Below, one piece after another: positions 11,601 to 20,319 of a stretch of 26,147 nt of DNA. Position 1 is the first letter of the stretch, and each line of letters begins with the position of its first letter. Both the position numbers and the translations under genes were made by a program. The notes under the pieces are model-generated. The model was not told where the DNA came from, did no database searches, and worked only from the letters and a program-made list of their open reading frames with translations. The DNA comes from Hypsibius dujardini (lineage: Eukaryota; Tardigrada; Eutardigrada; Parachela; Hypsibiidae), in NCBI GenBank assembly GCA_001579985.1, contig LRSR01001274.1, positions 1-26,147 of the forward strand, read 5' to 3'.

Positions 11601-12205
11601 AAGCAATCAATCAATCAATCAATCAATCAATCGAAACAATCACCTTCACTGATTATTGAGAGCATGGAAAAGCCATCAAACAATAATCGATAAACACGAA
11701 CAGTGATCCAATTTGACTTCCGGTGAAACAAAACAACCACAACTAGTAACAAATGTGTAACAGTCAATCCAGCAATCAATCAACGTTACACTTAAGAAAT
11801 CATGATCGACAATTAATCATACATAAAACATTCTACGCGCGTTTAGAAAATTCGCTTGCATGATTGAAAGATTTCATAATATAGTATACTAATTAACTAA
11901 ATCGACCGAATTATATGTGAAAATTTTTAAACTAGCAAAGCAAGCGGGATGGGATTAACAAACACGAAAATGGTTTCAACTGGAGCTGTCAATAAAACCA
12001 TCAATCAAGCGATCGAACGAAAGTCGCTCCGTCAAACTTTTCATTTAACGGATTAGACCACGCGAATCATGCAATCAATCACAAGTTGAAATCAATGAAA
12101 CTTTGCCCAAAAACGTAGGCCTTACTTGACAAACATCATTCCGACCTCCAAAATGATTGGGCTGCGTTGGGTTTGCGGAGTTGTTATGCGGTGCAAGGAA
12201 GCCAT
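8685..12205 (-). CDS. ACTR10: Actin-related protein 10 (Arp11 subunit of dynactin), complete
   Basis: Divergent actin-related protein of the dynactin pointed-end complex, in the cytosol. Exons in coding order: 12205-12126, 11501-11432, 11343-11264, 11179-11071, 10824-10717, 10636-10569, 10441-10338, 10274-10054, 9895-9810, 9270-9189, 9119-8915, 8833-8685; phases join to 453 residues (human about 417). Diagnostic blocks: IILEVGMMFVKVGFAGDSAP (first ATP-fold loop), LCNARDRKVVVLLNPFEP, VPGVSLVSPHMTIFPAIGI, LIIDIG, CPIDLRRAMMENMIVVGG and IPTNIVGWRG. Exons 6-8 are the least certain: exon 6 uses a weak donor (GTCCTT), and exon 8 may hide an in-frame intron. The intron 9120-9188 is only 69 bases, stop-free and starts GTTGGA. 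Several introns contain repeat arrays. Confidence 0.9.
9344..9470. repeat. 27-bp minisatellite in ACTR10 intron 9
   Basis: About four direct copies of a 27-base unit containing gtcagcagacaggcagagac, in intron 9271-9809. The unit is a multiple of three and stop-free, producing repeated open frames on both strands that I do not regard as genes. It looks like an amplified segment of the GACA family. Confidence 0.85.
9595..10045. repeat. Duplicated AATC-flanked block around ACTR10 exon 9
   Basis: The segment cgccaatctggta...cgtgtcttgtggcacaa at 9663-9698 recurs at 9972-10009 with few changes, each preceded by AATC units. The copies lie in the introns on either side of exon 9 (9810-9895), so intron sequence was duplicated in direct orientation around the exon. 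Confidence 0.7.
10905..11038. repeat. TCTG/TGCC array in ACTR10 intron 4
   Basis: About 130 bases of ctgt units with cggt, gtgt and gcct interruptions within intron 10825-11070, ending close to the exon 4 donor at 11070. Confidence 0.85.
11502..12125. repeat. ACTR10 intron 1 with an AATC array (11515-11640)
   Basis: 624-base intron. Its end nearest exon 2 is an AATC/AAGC array; the rest is AT-rich with scattered AATC units and no gene I can see. Confidence 0.8.
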
Positions 12206-12947
12206 TTTTGGGTCTGGTGGGAAGATTATTAAAATTGGGAGGAGAAAAGGATGGGGAAGAGGACGTCGATCGTCACCGAACAGCACGTGCAGTAGCACAA
12301 GGCGTTTATTAAACCAAGACCCTCAGTAGTTAGCATCCATTCCAATGTATCCCAGGCATCCAAATTGGATGGCAAAATAGCAAAACCGAAGAAAAACAAG
12401 ATATCCATTCAAATAGAAAAAAAACTGAAAAACGAAGCAGAGAAACACTTTCCGATTCCAAATTTGCTTAATTCCAATTCCATCAACGGCAATGTAATGG
12501 AATAGTTGGTAGTGCATGGAATTGGAGTTGGCTGATTCATACAGTGCCAAGTCTCACACATATTCCTCCCCGTCCGGAAATGGAAGCTGCCCCATATTTC
12601 GGCCTGATCTATTTGCTGTGATTGTTGAGGTAGCTGAGTTGAATTTACTTAACCGAAGCATGGTGCAGGTAAAAGTTGCATTTAGGAATTCGGTGATGGA
12701 TTGATGGAGTAATTAATTAATTGATTTGGTTGATCGATTGATTGACTGATTGAATGATTTGGTTGATTGATTGACGTATTGATTCGGTCGGTTGATTGAT
12801 TGATTGACGCACTGATTTGATCGATTGATTGATTGATTCCGTTGGCCTATAACTTGCGTGCCTATCATGTAAGTACAAGACATCCCTTGATCTGGACATG
12901 TGGTCAATGATATCAAGATACGTTGCAGACACGTATAAAATGAATTG
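12206..12947. other. Spacer between SLC46-type gene 3' end and ACTR10 5' end
   Basis: 742 bases. The part next to ACTR10 should contain its promoter and 5' UTR, but I see no clear motif. A GATT array occupies about 12712-12842. On the minus strand, AATAAA occurs at about 12306, which is far from the transporter stop. No coding region is supported. Confidence 0.5.
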
Positions 12948-15273
12948 TCAGCCAAGAAAGGACTTGGGCGATCGGGGTGTCGAGTAGAGCGCCTGTCGCC
13001 GCTCCACATCGACATACCCAAAGGCCGCCATGACAAAGACCGTCAAAAAGGCCCCCACCAAGAAACACATCCCCGAGAACCAGCTGCTGGTCGCGGCAAA
13101 AATACTATTAAAAATGGACGCGCCAATCAACGGCGTCAGCGCCTGCAGACTCGAGATCATGCTCATCATCTTGCCGAGCTCGTAGGACTCCACCAACGCC
13201 GACAGGATGGACCGCGTGCAGACAATCATCATCGTGCGCAGCATCCCCGCTGTGGCGGCGATGTACAGCATCGAGCTGGTCCGGGCGATGCCGAAGCCAA
13301 AAAAGTACAGCACCCCGGAGAAGGCCCCGATGAAGGCGATGAGGGTGTCGTTGATGTGGAGGAACTTCCGGAAGGCCACCATGCCGATGATGATGGCCAG
13401 GCTACGACAGACGCCGGAGATGCAGCTGTAGATGGTGTAGAACGTCACCGTCCAGTTGAAGGGTTGAAATTCGACGAAATACTGGGTGATATTTTCTTCA
13501 CCTGTCGAAAGAATAAAGAGTTCGATTATACAATTGACCGTCTGTCTGGATGTCTGCCTGTCTGCCTGCCTGTCTGCCTGCCTGTCTGCCTGACTGTTTT
13601 TCGTCCGTATGTGCCTTTGTTTGTGTCTGTACTGTCAGTCTGTACTGTCAGTCAGTCAGTCAGTCAGTCAGTCAGTCAGTCAGTCAGTCAGTCAGTCAGT
13701 CAGTCAGTCAGTCAGTCAGTCAGTCAGTCAGTACTGTCAGTCAGTCAGTCAGTCAGTCAGTCAGTCAGTCAGTCAGTCAGTCAGTCAGTCAGAACATCTA
13801 TCTGCTTGTCTGTCTATGTCTGTCTGGCAGCCAGCCTGTCCATCTGACTGTCACTTTTCAAGTCTGTCTGCCTATCTGCTTGACTGCCTGTCTTTTTGTA
13901 TGGCTTTTGTTAGTGTGCGTCTGCCTGTTTGTCTTCCTGTCTGGATGCCTGTCTATTTGACGGGGTTGGTCTCTCGGCGGTCCTCACCGGAATCACAGAT
14001 GCTGAAGAGAAAGAGACTAAACAGAACGAGGTAAATGTGGGTGCGAGTACTGCCCAGCCGCTGGGTCCGCAGCATTTGCAGATTATCCCTCAAATGGCTG
14101 AAGGAGAAGAGTTCGGCACAGCTGCGCGATTCTCCCTTCGGTCGGCTGATTCGGTCACGGATGACAACCAGAACGTAGAGAAAGGAGAGCCCGTGCATGG
14201 AGGTCTGCACGTAGATGGGGACTTGGAAGCCGTAGAGTTTGAAGAGAAAGCCACCGAGCAGTCCGGCCACGTTGCCAACCAAGATCATCAATCCGTCAAT
14301 TACGGCAATGTTCATCGCGCGTGTCTGAAACGTCACGAGAGCTAGCCAACAATGCTGAGGAAATGAATAACGGGAAAACAGACAAGACAACCAGATATAA
14401 ATCGAGAGGTCTACAGTTAGAGGCATATAGAGAAGGTCAGCGAAAAAGATTAAAAGCAGACTGACAGAAAAAAGGCAGACAGGCAGACAAACAGAAAGGC
14501 AAACAGACAGAAAGACAAACAGACAGACAGACAGACAAGCAGGCAGCCAGATGTGCAAAGAAAAACAGACAGGCAGACAGACGAACAGACAGTCAGACAG
14601 TCAGACAGACAGTCAGACAGACAGTCAGACAGACAGACAGACAGGCAGACGTGCAGAGACAAACAGACAGTCAGACAGACAAAAAAGGAAACCAGCGAGT
14701 TCGACAGAAAGAGATAAACAGGCAGACATCATAATTGGTAAACACAGACGAACCTTACCTTATCCGTAGTGTAGTCGCCAATATAACTAAACATGGCCAT
14801 AAGAAGAATGGTCCAACCACCGGTGAGGCTACCAAGGAACGGCGGTATCAGCATGAAAGCAGGATGAAGCCGGAAGTTTGATATAACCGAGACAAAGAGA
14901 TTGCCGAAGAAGTATCCCAAAAATGGTATCATCATCGGCCATTTCCGCCCGAATTTATCGCTCCACGACCCTGGATAAAAAACAGCACGCTTCAAATTTA
15001 AAGCAATTCTCTTGTAATGTACTAGTATCGATTTTTGACGTACCAACAAATAGAGACAAAACTACTGGTATAAGGCTTCCTACTAGCGTCGAGAACAGCT
15101 GATAATGAGCGGCATCTGCGACAACCTTGTCACCGAGCGATTTATATTCGGCATCACCAATATGGGCGCATATGTTGGCGGATATGTTGTAGGATACCTC
15201 ACAGACCTGAAGGAGGAGAAAAAGTTGCACGATCCATTATTTTCCATTACTCTAGATTTGCAATTTGTTGTCA

Positions 15274-15315
<42 letters not shown>

Positions 15316-15337
15316 TCTGCCTGCCTGACTGCCTGAT

Positions 15338-15402
<65 letters not shown>

Positions 15403-15825
15403 TGTCTGTCTGTCTGCCTATCTGTCTGTCTGTCTCTCTGTTTATTTGGTCGTCTATCTGCTTTTCTAAATGCCTGTGTCCATCTTTTCTCTTGTCCGCG
15501 GACTTGGTGCATGACGAACGAATACGAAACTAACCAGAATTTTCACAAACTCCGCCTGGATGGAAACACCGATTCCTCCAGCCGCCGGCAACATGATGGC
15601 AATGGGCAACAACCTCAAGGCCGCATAGAAGGTCGGCAAATCCTCCGCATCCAACACATCCACACTGCCGTGGGAATTCTCCCGCTCCAGAATTCGTTGG
15701 TGGTCCTCCGTCCATTGCGTGTCGTCCGCGTGGATATTCTGCTCCTCGAATATCGACCCGCCCAGTGGGTTCTGCCCGAGCGTCCTAGTCAGGATCGCAC
15801 CGCCCGGATCCTGGCCGCCTTCCAT
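12948..15825 (-). CDS. SLC46-family major facilitator transporter, complete
   Basis: Multi-pass membrane transporter resembling the SLC46 group (proton-coupled folate transporter and relatives); substrate not predictable. Exons in coding order: 15825-15535, 15206-15044, 14970-14759, 14324-13988, 13501-12948; all GT-AG (first donor GTTAGT), phases 0,1,0,1, total 518 residues, longer than the roughly 450-460 usual for the family because of an acidic hydrophilic N-terminus of about 70 residues. TM1 begins at LRLLPIAIMLPAAGGIGV; an extracellular loop with NIS follows; the MFS loop 2-3 signature is GSWSDKFGRKW; TM3-TM6 follow in exons 3-4; exon 5 supplies TM7-TM12 and a short cytoplasmic tail. The start is the first ATG of the open exon. 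Family-level call good, orthologue unclear. Confidence 0.88.
13540..13960. repeat. CTGC/TCTG and near-perfect CAGT array in transporter intron 4
   Basis: Intron 13502-13987. It begins with ctgcctgtctgc units, then a nearly uninterrupted (CAGT)n tract from about 13636 to 13793 broken once by a tactgtc step, then TCTG-type units. The uniformity marks recent expansion. The translated VSQSVSQ runs are artefacts. Confidence 0.9.
14459..14725. repeat. CAGA-family array in transporter intron 3
   Basis: About 265 bases of caga/gaca with cagt, cagg and aaca interruptions inside intron 14325-14758. Confidence 0.85.
15271..15450. repeat. TCTG, TATC and TGCC compound array in transporter intron 1
   Basis: Intron 15207-15534 holds blocks of tctg, then tatc, then about 20 uninterrupted tgcc units, then tctg again: a stepwise series of one-base unit changes. 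Confidence 0.9.
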
Positions 15826-16439
15826 CTTCCTTTCTCTACCTCTGTCCGCTCCGTCGTCAAAGGAAAACCTTCCTCGCTGGCATCAAAACCTTCTAACAAA
15901 GTCAATTGGGCTGTTCACGAGATGGTCTGCCGTCCTCGTCTGATGATGATGAAGGCATCACGTGCCGAGCAATTCCGAGCGGGAAAAGGAACGTCCACCG
16001 GCAACGACCTCGCAGGATGGATGATGCCTGGGAAAGGAGATAATCGCAAGTCACAAAGTGCGCTTCTCGACATCCCTAATCTAACTAAACTGCTGTTTTC
16101 GCATTCTAGCATTTCCGTTGGAAAGTTATCAGACAGATGTAGTGTTGGAGGTAATAATAGTGCACGCACATGTCATAAGTCGCTGGCGAAAGTGTCTCTC
16201 TGATAAAACAGCCCGGGCGAAGAATAGTCCATGTCAGCTGTTGGTTGTGTGGTTTCACCCCCCGATGACTGATAAATATTTTTGGCTTCTGTCTAATAAA
16301 GACGTTTTCAAAGTGGATCTGCTGGTTTTCGGGTCGAACTCAATGTATACAGAAGAGACACGACTCAGGCAGCGACAGTGCGAATAGTTCGCGTCGTATT
16401 GACTTTAATTTGGAGCACCCAGCACGCGGTGGTGTCGTG

Positions 16440-16455
16440 TGACGTCACCGGAAGT
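16440..16455. promoter_or_regulatory. CRE palindrome abutting an ETS site
   Basis: TGACGTCA (16440-16447) is immediately followed by CCGGAAGT (16448-16455), a perfect CREB/ATF palindrome adjoining a GABP/ETS core. This pairing is common at housekeeping promoters. It lies 615 bases upstream of the transporter ATG, so it could mark that gene's promoter with an untranslated first exon, or an unseen transcript. Confidence 0.5.
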
Positions 16456-16474
16456 GTGTCTGAACAAATAACCT

Positions 16475-16622
16475 CCGAATCAAGCGATCAAGCAATCAAT
16501 CGAGCAATCAAGCAATCAATCAAGCAATCAAAGACATCAATCAAGCGATCAATCAAGCAATCAACGGCATCAATCAAGCGATCAATAAAGCGATTAAGCA
16601 ATTAATCAATCAAGCGATCAAC
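16475..16622. repeat. AATC/AAGC array between transporter and peroxiredoxin
   Basis: About 150 bases of aatc, aagc and gatc units with three caatcaa(g/c)cgatcaa blocks. Confidence 0.85.
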
Positions 16623-16888
16623 AGCAAGACATAGGAACAGCTGATCGATTTATACAGTCTCTTTGGTCGGCCCCCAAAAAAATTCCCGAGGATCAGAAGG
16701 AAAGTCTCCGGTCAGGGTTTTCGTAAAAGAGTCTCGAATTGAAAGCAAGAAAAAAAAGGGAAATATTTCCAGCACCTCTCTGTAGGAGGGAAAGATGCAA
16801 CAGACCGATTGCGGCGTTAAAGTAATTGAAAGCGACATTTTACGGTTGAAAGTTGGGTGCGCGCTTCGTCCACGTAGAGTGATCTTGA

Positions 16889-18070
16889 TCAGTGCTTGGC
16901 GTGAAGTTTGAAGTATTCCTTTGCGCCGTCCGGATCGGGGTTGATGGTCGCCATGCCCTCCTGCCAATTGACGGGACAGACATCGCCGTACTCGCTGACA
17001 TATTGCAGGGCAGTCAGCACGCGTTTCGTCTCGTCCACCGAGCGACCGACGCCCACATCGTTCATTACCGCGTGTTTCTGGATAAAGGGAAAGGCACAAC
17101 AAATCACATTAACCCATCAAATCAATCAATCAATCGACCCATCAAATCAATCAATCAACTCATCAAATCAATCAATCAATCGATCAACCGATCAATCAAC
17201 CTAGGAAAGCCCTTACCAAGATTCCCTTCGGATCGACGATGAAGAGTCCTCGAATGGCAAATCCAAGATCCTCATCGTACACGCCGTAATCCTTGGAGAT
17301 CTGTCGTGTCGCATCCGACAGCAGCGGAATCTTCACATTCCCCACACCACCCTTCTCCTGCGGGGTGTTGTACCAAGCCAGATGGGAATATTTCGAGTCC
17401 ACCTGCAAAACGAGAAAACAAATCAATCGAAGGATAATAGCAATGAAAATAAACGAAAAATTCACCAACCAACCAACACATCAATCAATCAATCAATCAA
17501 CCTAAGTAGATACCGAATAATTGAGTGGTTGCAGGCTTTCCAACCAATCAACAATCAGCCAACTAAATCAACACAAAAGTCCCGCATTAATCAATCAACA
17601 ACACATCAATCAACTGAAGCCTTAAGTGATAGATAATTGGTGGTGGCAAATTCAATCAATCAATCAGGCGACCGAAGCGTGCAAAAGTCAGGCGTCCATA
17701 CCGAGAGAGCAATGATATCAGTGTCGATGTCCCGAAACTCCGCCAGTCGGTCAGAGAAGGCGATGATCTCGGTAGGGCACACGTAGGTGAAGTCTTGTGG
17801 GTAGAAGACGATGATCAAATACCGACCCAGATAGGATTTCAGGCTGATATCCTTGAAGACGCCATTGACGAGTGCGGGGACGTCCGTGAAATCCGGCGCC
17901 GGCTTGCCGATCTGCGCACGGGTGGTATAGATCGGCTGGTCTGAGGACTTACCCGAATGCGTGAGGGAGCGATCGTTGTTGTGGTTGTGGCTGGTGGAGG
18001 AAGACGCCGGCGCGGGGGAAGAAGATCGTTTTCGCTTGGCGGAAAATTTTCCGTTATCTTCGCGCGACAT
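16889..18070 (-). CDS. Typical 2-Cys peroxiredoxin, complete (copy 1)
   Basis: Thiol peroxidase reducing hydrogen peroxide and peroxynitrite, normally recharged by thioredoxin. Exons in coding order: 18070-17702, 17402-17217, 17077-16889; GT-AG, all phase 0, 247 residues. The peroxidatic Cys98 sits in DFTYVCPTE with the PxxxTxxC motif intact; the catalytic Arg is R156 in SDATRQIS; the resolving Cys219 is in DVCPVNW. The GGVG loop (141-144) and the YF of AKEYF near the C-terminus are the pair associated with hyperoxidation-sensitive eukaryotic enzymes. An N-terminal extension of about 46 residues, serine-rich with a basic AKRKR cluster, has no secretory signal; nuclear targeting is possible but unproven. 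All active-site features are present, so I infer an active enzyme. A paralogue lies at 23190-25989. Confidence 0.95.
17105..17200. repeat. AATC array in peroxiredoxin copy 1 intron 2
   Basis: AATC units with three catcaaatcaatcaatcaa blocks fill most of the 139-base intron 17078-17216. Confidence 0.85.
17460..17680. repeat. AATC-rich peroxiredoxin copy 1 intron 1
   Basis: Several short AATC/AACC arrays inside intron 17403-17701, including two related blocks containing taagt(a/g)atagata or similar followed by ggtggc-type sequence. Confidence 0.6.
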
Positions 18071-18230
18071 TTCTCTCCGCGTTGGCTCCGATTTTCGGGG
18101 CGTGGAGCTTTGACTGTTAGACCCAAAAGAAGATAGGATGGCGATTTATAATGCAACTTCCGCGAAGGGAAAAATGAATGAAGCACGATCAAGAGTTTTT
18201 TTTTGGAGTTCGAAAACAAAGTGCGTGTTT
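18071..18230 (-). promoter_or_regulatory. Peroxiredoxin copy 1 5' flank, duplicated upstream of copy 2
   Basis: The 160 bases upstream of the copy 1 ATG are almost identical to 25990-26147 upstream of copy 2: only a few substitutions and a small indel in a T run. The segment presumably includes 5' UTR and core promoter. The match reaches the right edge of the window, so the duplicated block extends further. Confidence 0.8.
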
Positions 18231-18344
18231 CACTGTATTCACGCGGTAATCTACCAATCAATGCAGTTGACTAGCTTGGAAATCCTTAACCGACAGGAAC
18301 AAAACCGTTAACAAGCACGAACAGAATCCGTATCCAGAAAGACG

Positions 18345-18379
18345 CCAATCAATCAATCAGCTGATCAATTGATCAATAT

Positions 18380-18413
<34 letters not shown>

Positions 18414-18465
18414 TAACCAACCAACCAATCAATCAATTAACCAATGAATGAATCAATCAATCGAT
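18345..18465. repeat. AATC array
   Basis: Run of aatc units with aacc, gatc and aatg interruptions. The flanking phrase aaccgttaacaa(g/a)cacgaac/tacgaac occurs on both sides (about 18303 and 18531), suggesting a local duplication around the array. Confidence 0.8.
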
Positions 18466-18832
18466 GAAGAGAATGAAGAAAAACTTTAGGACCATTAACC
18501 GACATCTCGACCCTTAACTAACAAGAACGGAACCGTTAACAAATACGAACGGAATTCTTCCCCAGAAAAGCATCAATCAGTCAAACAATGTGCAGAAGAA
18601 TTGTCAAACCTGATGAGAATAACAACCGTCTGGTCTGGCCGGACATATCAGCTGTTAATTAGTGATATTAACAGGTAAATGACCTAGTAATATAAATAAT
18701 ACATAACAGCAATTATGATAATGCAGTAATTGAAAAGGACGAACTACTAACAAGAACAAGGAAAAACTACATGCATGGTGATTATGTGATCCAAATATAT
18801 AAATCTATCTATAAATCTCCCCGGCGCAAACA

Positions 18833-18872
<40 letters not shown>
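18833..18872. repeat. (TCTG)10 microsatellite
   Basis: Ten perfect tandem tctg units, likely length-variable. Confidence 0.9.
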
Positions 18873-18873
<1 letters not shown>

Positions 18874-19042
18874 GCCGTTTTGCTAGTTAGTTACTACTTA
18901 GATATGTTCATCTGAATGATTAGCTATACCGGCACAAGAAATGATCGAACAGTCTCTGCTCTCTTTCCAAGCAGTGTCAATCTTGCAACTTCTCCCGAAA
19001 CCGCGTTTGACCTGAAGGATCCCATAGCAGTTTTGACGTAGG

Positions 19043-19375
19043 TAAACGTGCGTGCGTGCAGACGCATTGTGAGTGGCTTCTCTCTTGTCGTAGGGGAAGA
19101 AGATAGAACGGCTACTGGACGACCTGGAAACTCGACGAAGCACCGAAGGCGAGCACGGACAGGAGGATCGGCGAAAGGGAAATCCAAGGAAACAATGTCA
19201 GTGTTCGGCGGTTAAGGGGAACCGGAAATCAGCGACCTCAAAGCCGAAAGAGGGCGTTATCCGGAAAAAGATCACCATCACTAAGGGAGCAATCCGAGTG
19301 TCTGGACAAGGCATTTTCCGACTCTTGAGCGTTCGGTCGTCTTACGCTGGTTTTAACGACCCGTTTGCTTTATAG
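19043..19375 (+). other. Unassigned open stretch, possible exon
   Basis: A plus-strand frame stays open for about 110 codons, ending at the TAG near 19373-19375, with no ATG. From 19097 it follows a pyrimidine-rich gtcgtag that could be an acceptor, and encodes a charged sequence: GKKIERLLDDLETRRSTEGE, then basic Lys/Arg/Ser-rich sequence and ITITKGAIRVSGQG. It is not a repeat translation, and its composition resembles a real low-complexity protein. I do not recognise a family and found no first exon. A chance open frame remains possible. Confidence 0.25.
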
Positions 19376-19471
19376 TGATCATCTGTTGCATTGGACTCAT
19401 GAGTACATGGGACTCAGAGTACCAAACGAACTAGCACGGTAGCAATATGAGGAGAAGTGTGTATTTCGACT

Positions 19472-19889
19472 CACCCTCCACTTGGTCTGTAAATCGGCTC
19501 ACTCATGGGTTTCTCTTTGATGGCAGGTGCTTGATTGTTTGATTTTCTATAGTATGTTCTAGTAATGCTATACAGTAGCAAGACCATTTCTGAAAATCAA
19601 ACAATCAAGCAGCTGCCATCAAAGAGAAAGCCAAGTGGAGGGCGAGCCGATTTATGGACCAAATAGAGGGCGAGCCGATTTATGGGCCAAAAAGAGGGTG
19701 AGCCGATTTATGGACCAAAAAGAGGGCGAGCCGATTTATGGGCCAAAAAGAGGGCGAGCCGATTTATGGACCAAATAGAGGGCGAGCCGATTTTTGGACC
19801 AAATAGAGGGCGAGCCGATTTATGGACCAAATAGAGGACGAGCCGATTTATGGACCAAATAGAGGGTGAGCCGAATTTGAACAACATTG
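19472..19889. repeat. Fold-back with a 28-bp minisatellite in one arm
   Basis: Bases 19510-19547 are the reverse complement of 19592-19629 (38 bases, one mismatch), separated by 44 bases. Outside this stem, the left arm has one inverted copy of a motif (taaatcggctcac) that the right arm contains about nine times as a direct 28-base repeat (gagggcgagccgatttatgg-type; starts 19638, 19666 and onward to about 19889). Confidence 0.85.
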
Positions 19890-20070
19890 CTGTGCACCGA
19901 GAGAAAGAGCTCAGTACAGCGGTAGACTGGATAGAAAAGTCTCGGCGGAATGGGGCAAGGAAAGTTAAATGGATAGCGAACGAATGGAACATGTGTGAGC
20001 CGAGCAACCGGCTCGATTTGTTCTCTCCGTTCGCCGTTGTAAAAGAGAACCAACAGAACGGAAAGCACAC

Positions 20071-20182
20071 GACCAATTGGTGCTGCTGCTTTTTAGATCC
20101 ACCCGTATATTATGACTGCAGTGTAGCACAGTGTGTGCAGTCATAATATACGGGTGGATCTAAAAAGCAGCACCAATTGGTC
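20071..20182. repeat. Near-perfect long hairpin
   Basis: Left arm 20071-20120 and right arm 20136-20182 are reverse complements except for one three-base gct bulge, around a 15-base loop. The arms begin gaccaattgg and end ccaattggtc. An RNA copy would form a stem of about 47 pairs. No clear target-site duplication is visible. Confidence 0.9.
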
Positions 20183-20319
20183 ACGACAGCACAGTACATT
20201 GTAAAAGTAAAAAGGGATTCTTATTAAAAATTCCATTGCAACTTTAGCTCATTTTACCATTTCATTCCCTTCACGGATGGTGCATAACCAGCAGGAATTT
20301 CTGATCTCCTTGCGGTGAG

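Larger units (their letters stand above)
15826..16888. other. Spacer between transporter start and peroxiredoxin stop
   Basis: 1063 bases with no gene I can support. It should contain the transporter promoter and the 3' UTR of the peroxiredoxin. A CRE/ETS composite lies at 16440-16455 (separate entry), and an AATC/AAGC array at about 16475-16622 comes next. Short open frames here lack family features. Confidence 0.55.
18231..20319. other. Repeat-rich gap between peroxiredoxin copy 1 and AP2S1
   Basis: About 2.1 kb without an assigned gene. It contains AATC arrays (18345-18465), AT-rich sequence, a (TCTG)n tract (18833-18872), an unassigned open stretch (19043-19375), a fold-back with a 28-base minisatellite (19472-19889) and a perfect-stem hairpin (20071-20182). 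The last 100 bases should include the AP2S1 5' UTR. Confidence 0.6.

Noticed and set aside
13636-13793. CRISPR-like regular repeat
   Set aside because: A four-base microsatellite in a eukaryotic intron, with no spacers.
13550-14034. Open frames rich in VSQSVSQ and CLPACLP
   Set aside because: They follow the CAGT and TGCC arrays of a transporter intron and have no domain or codon signal.
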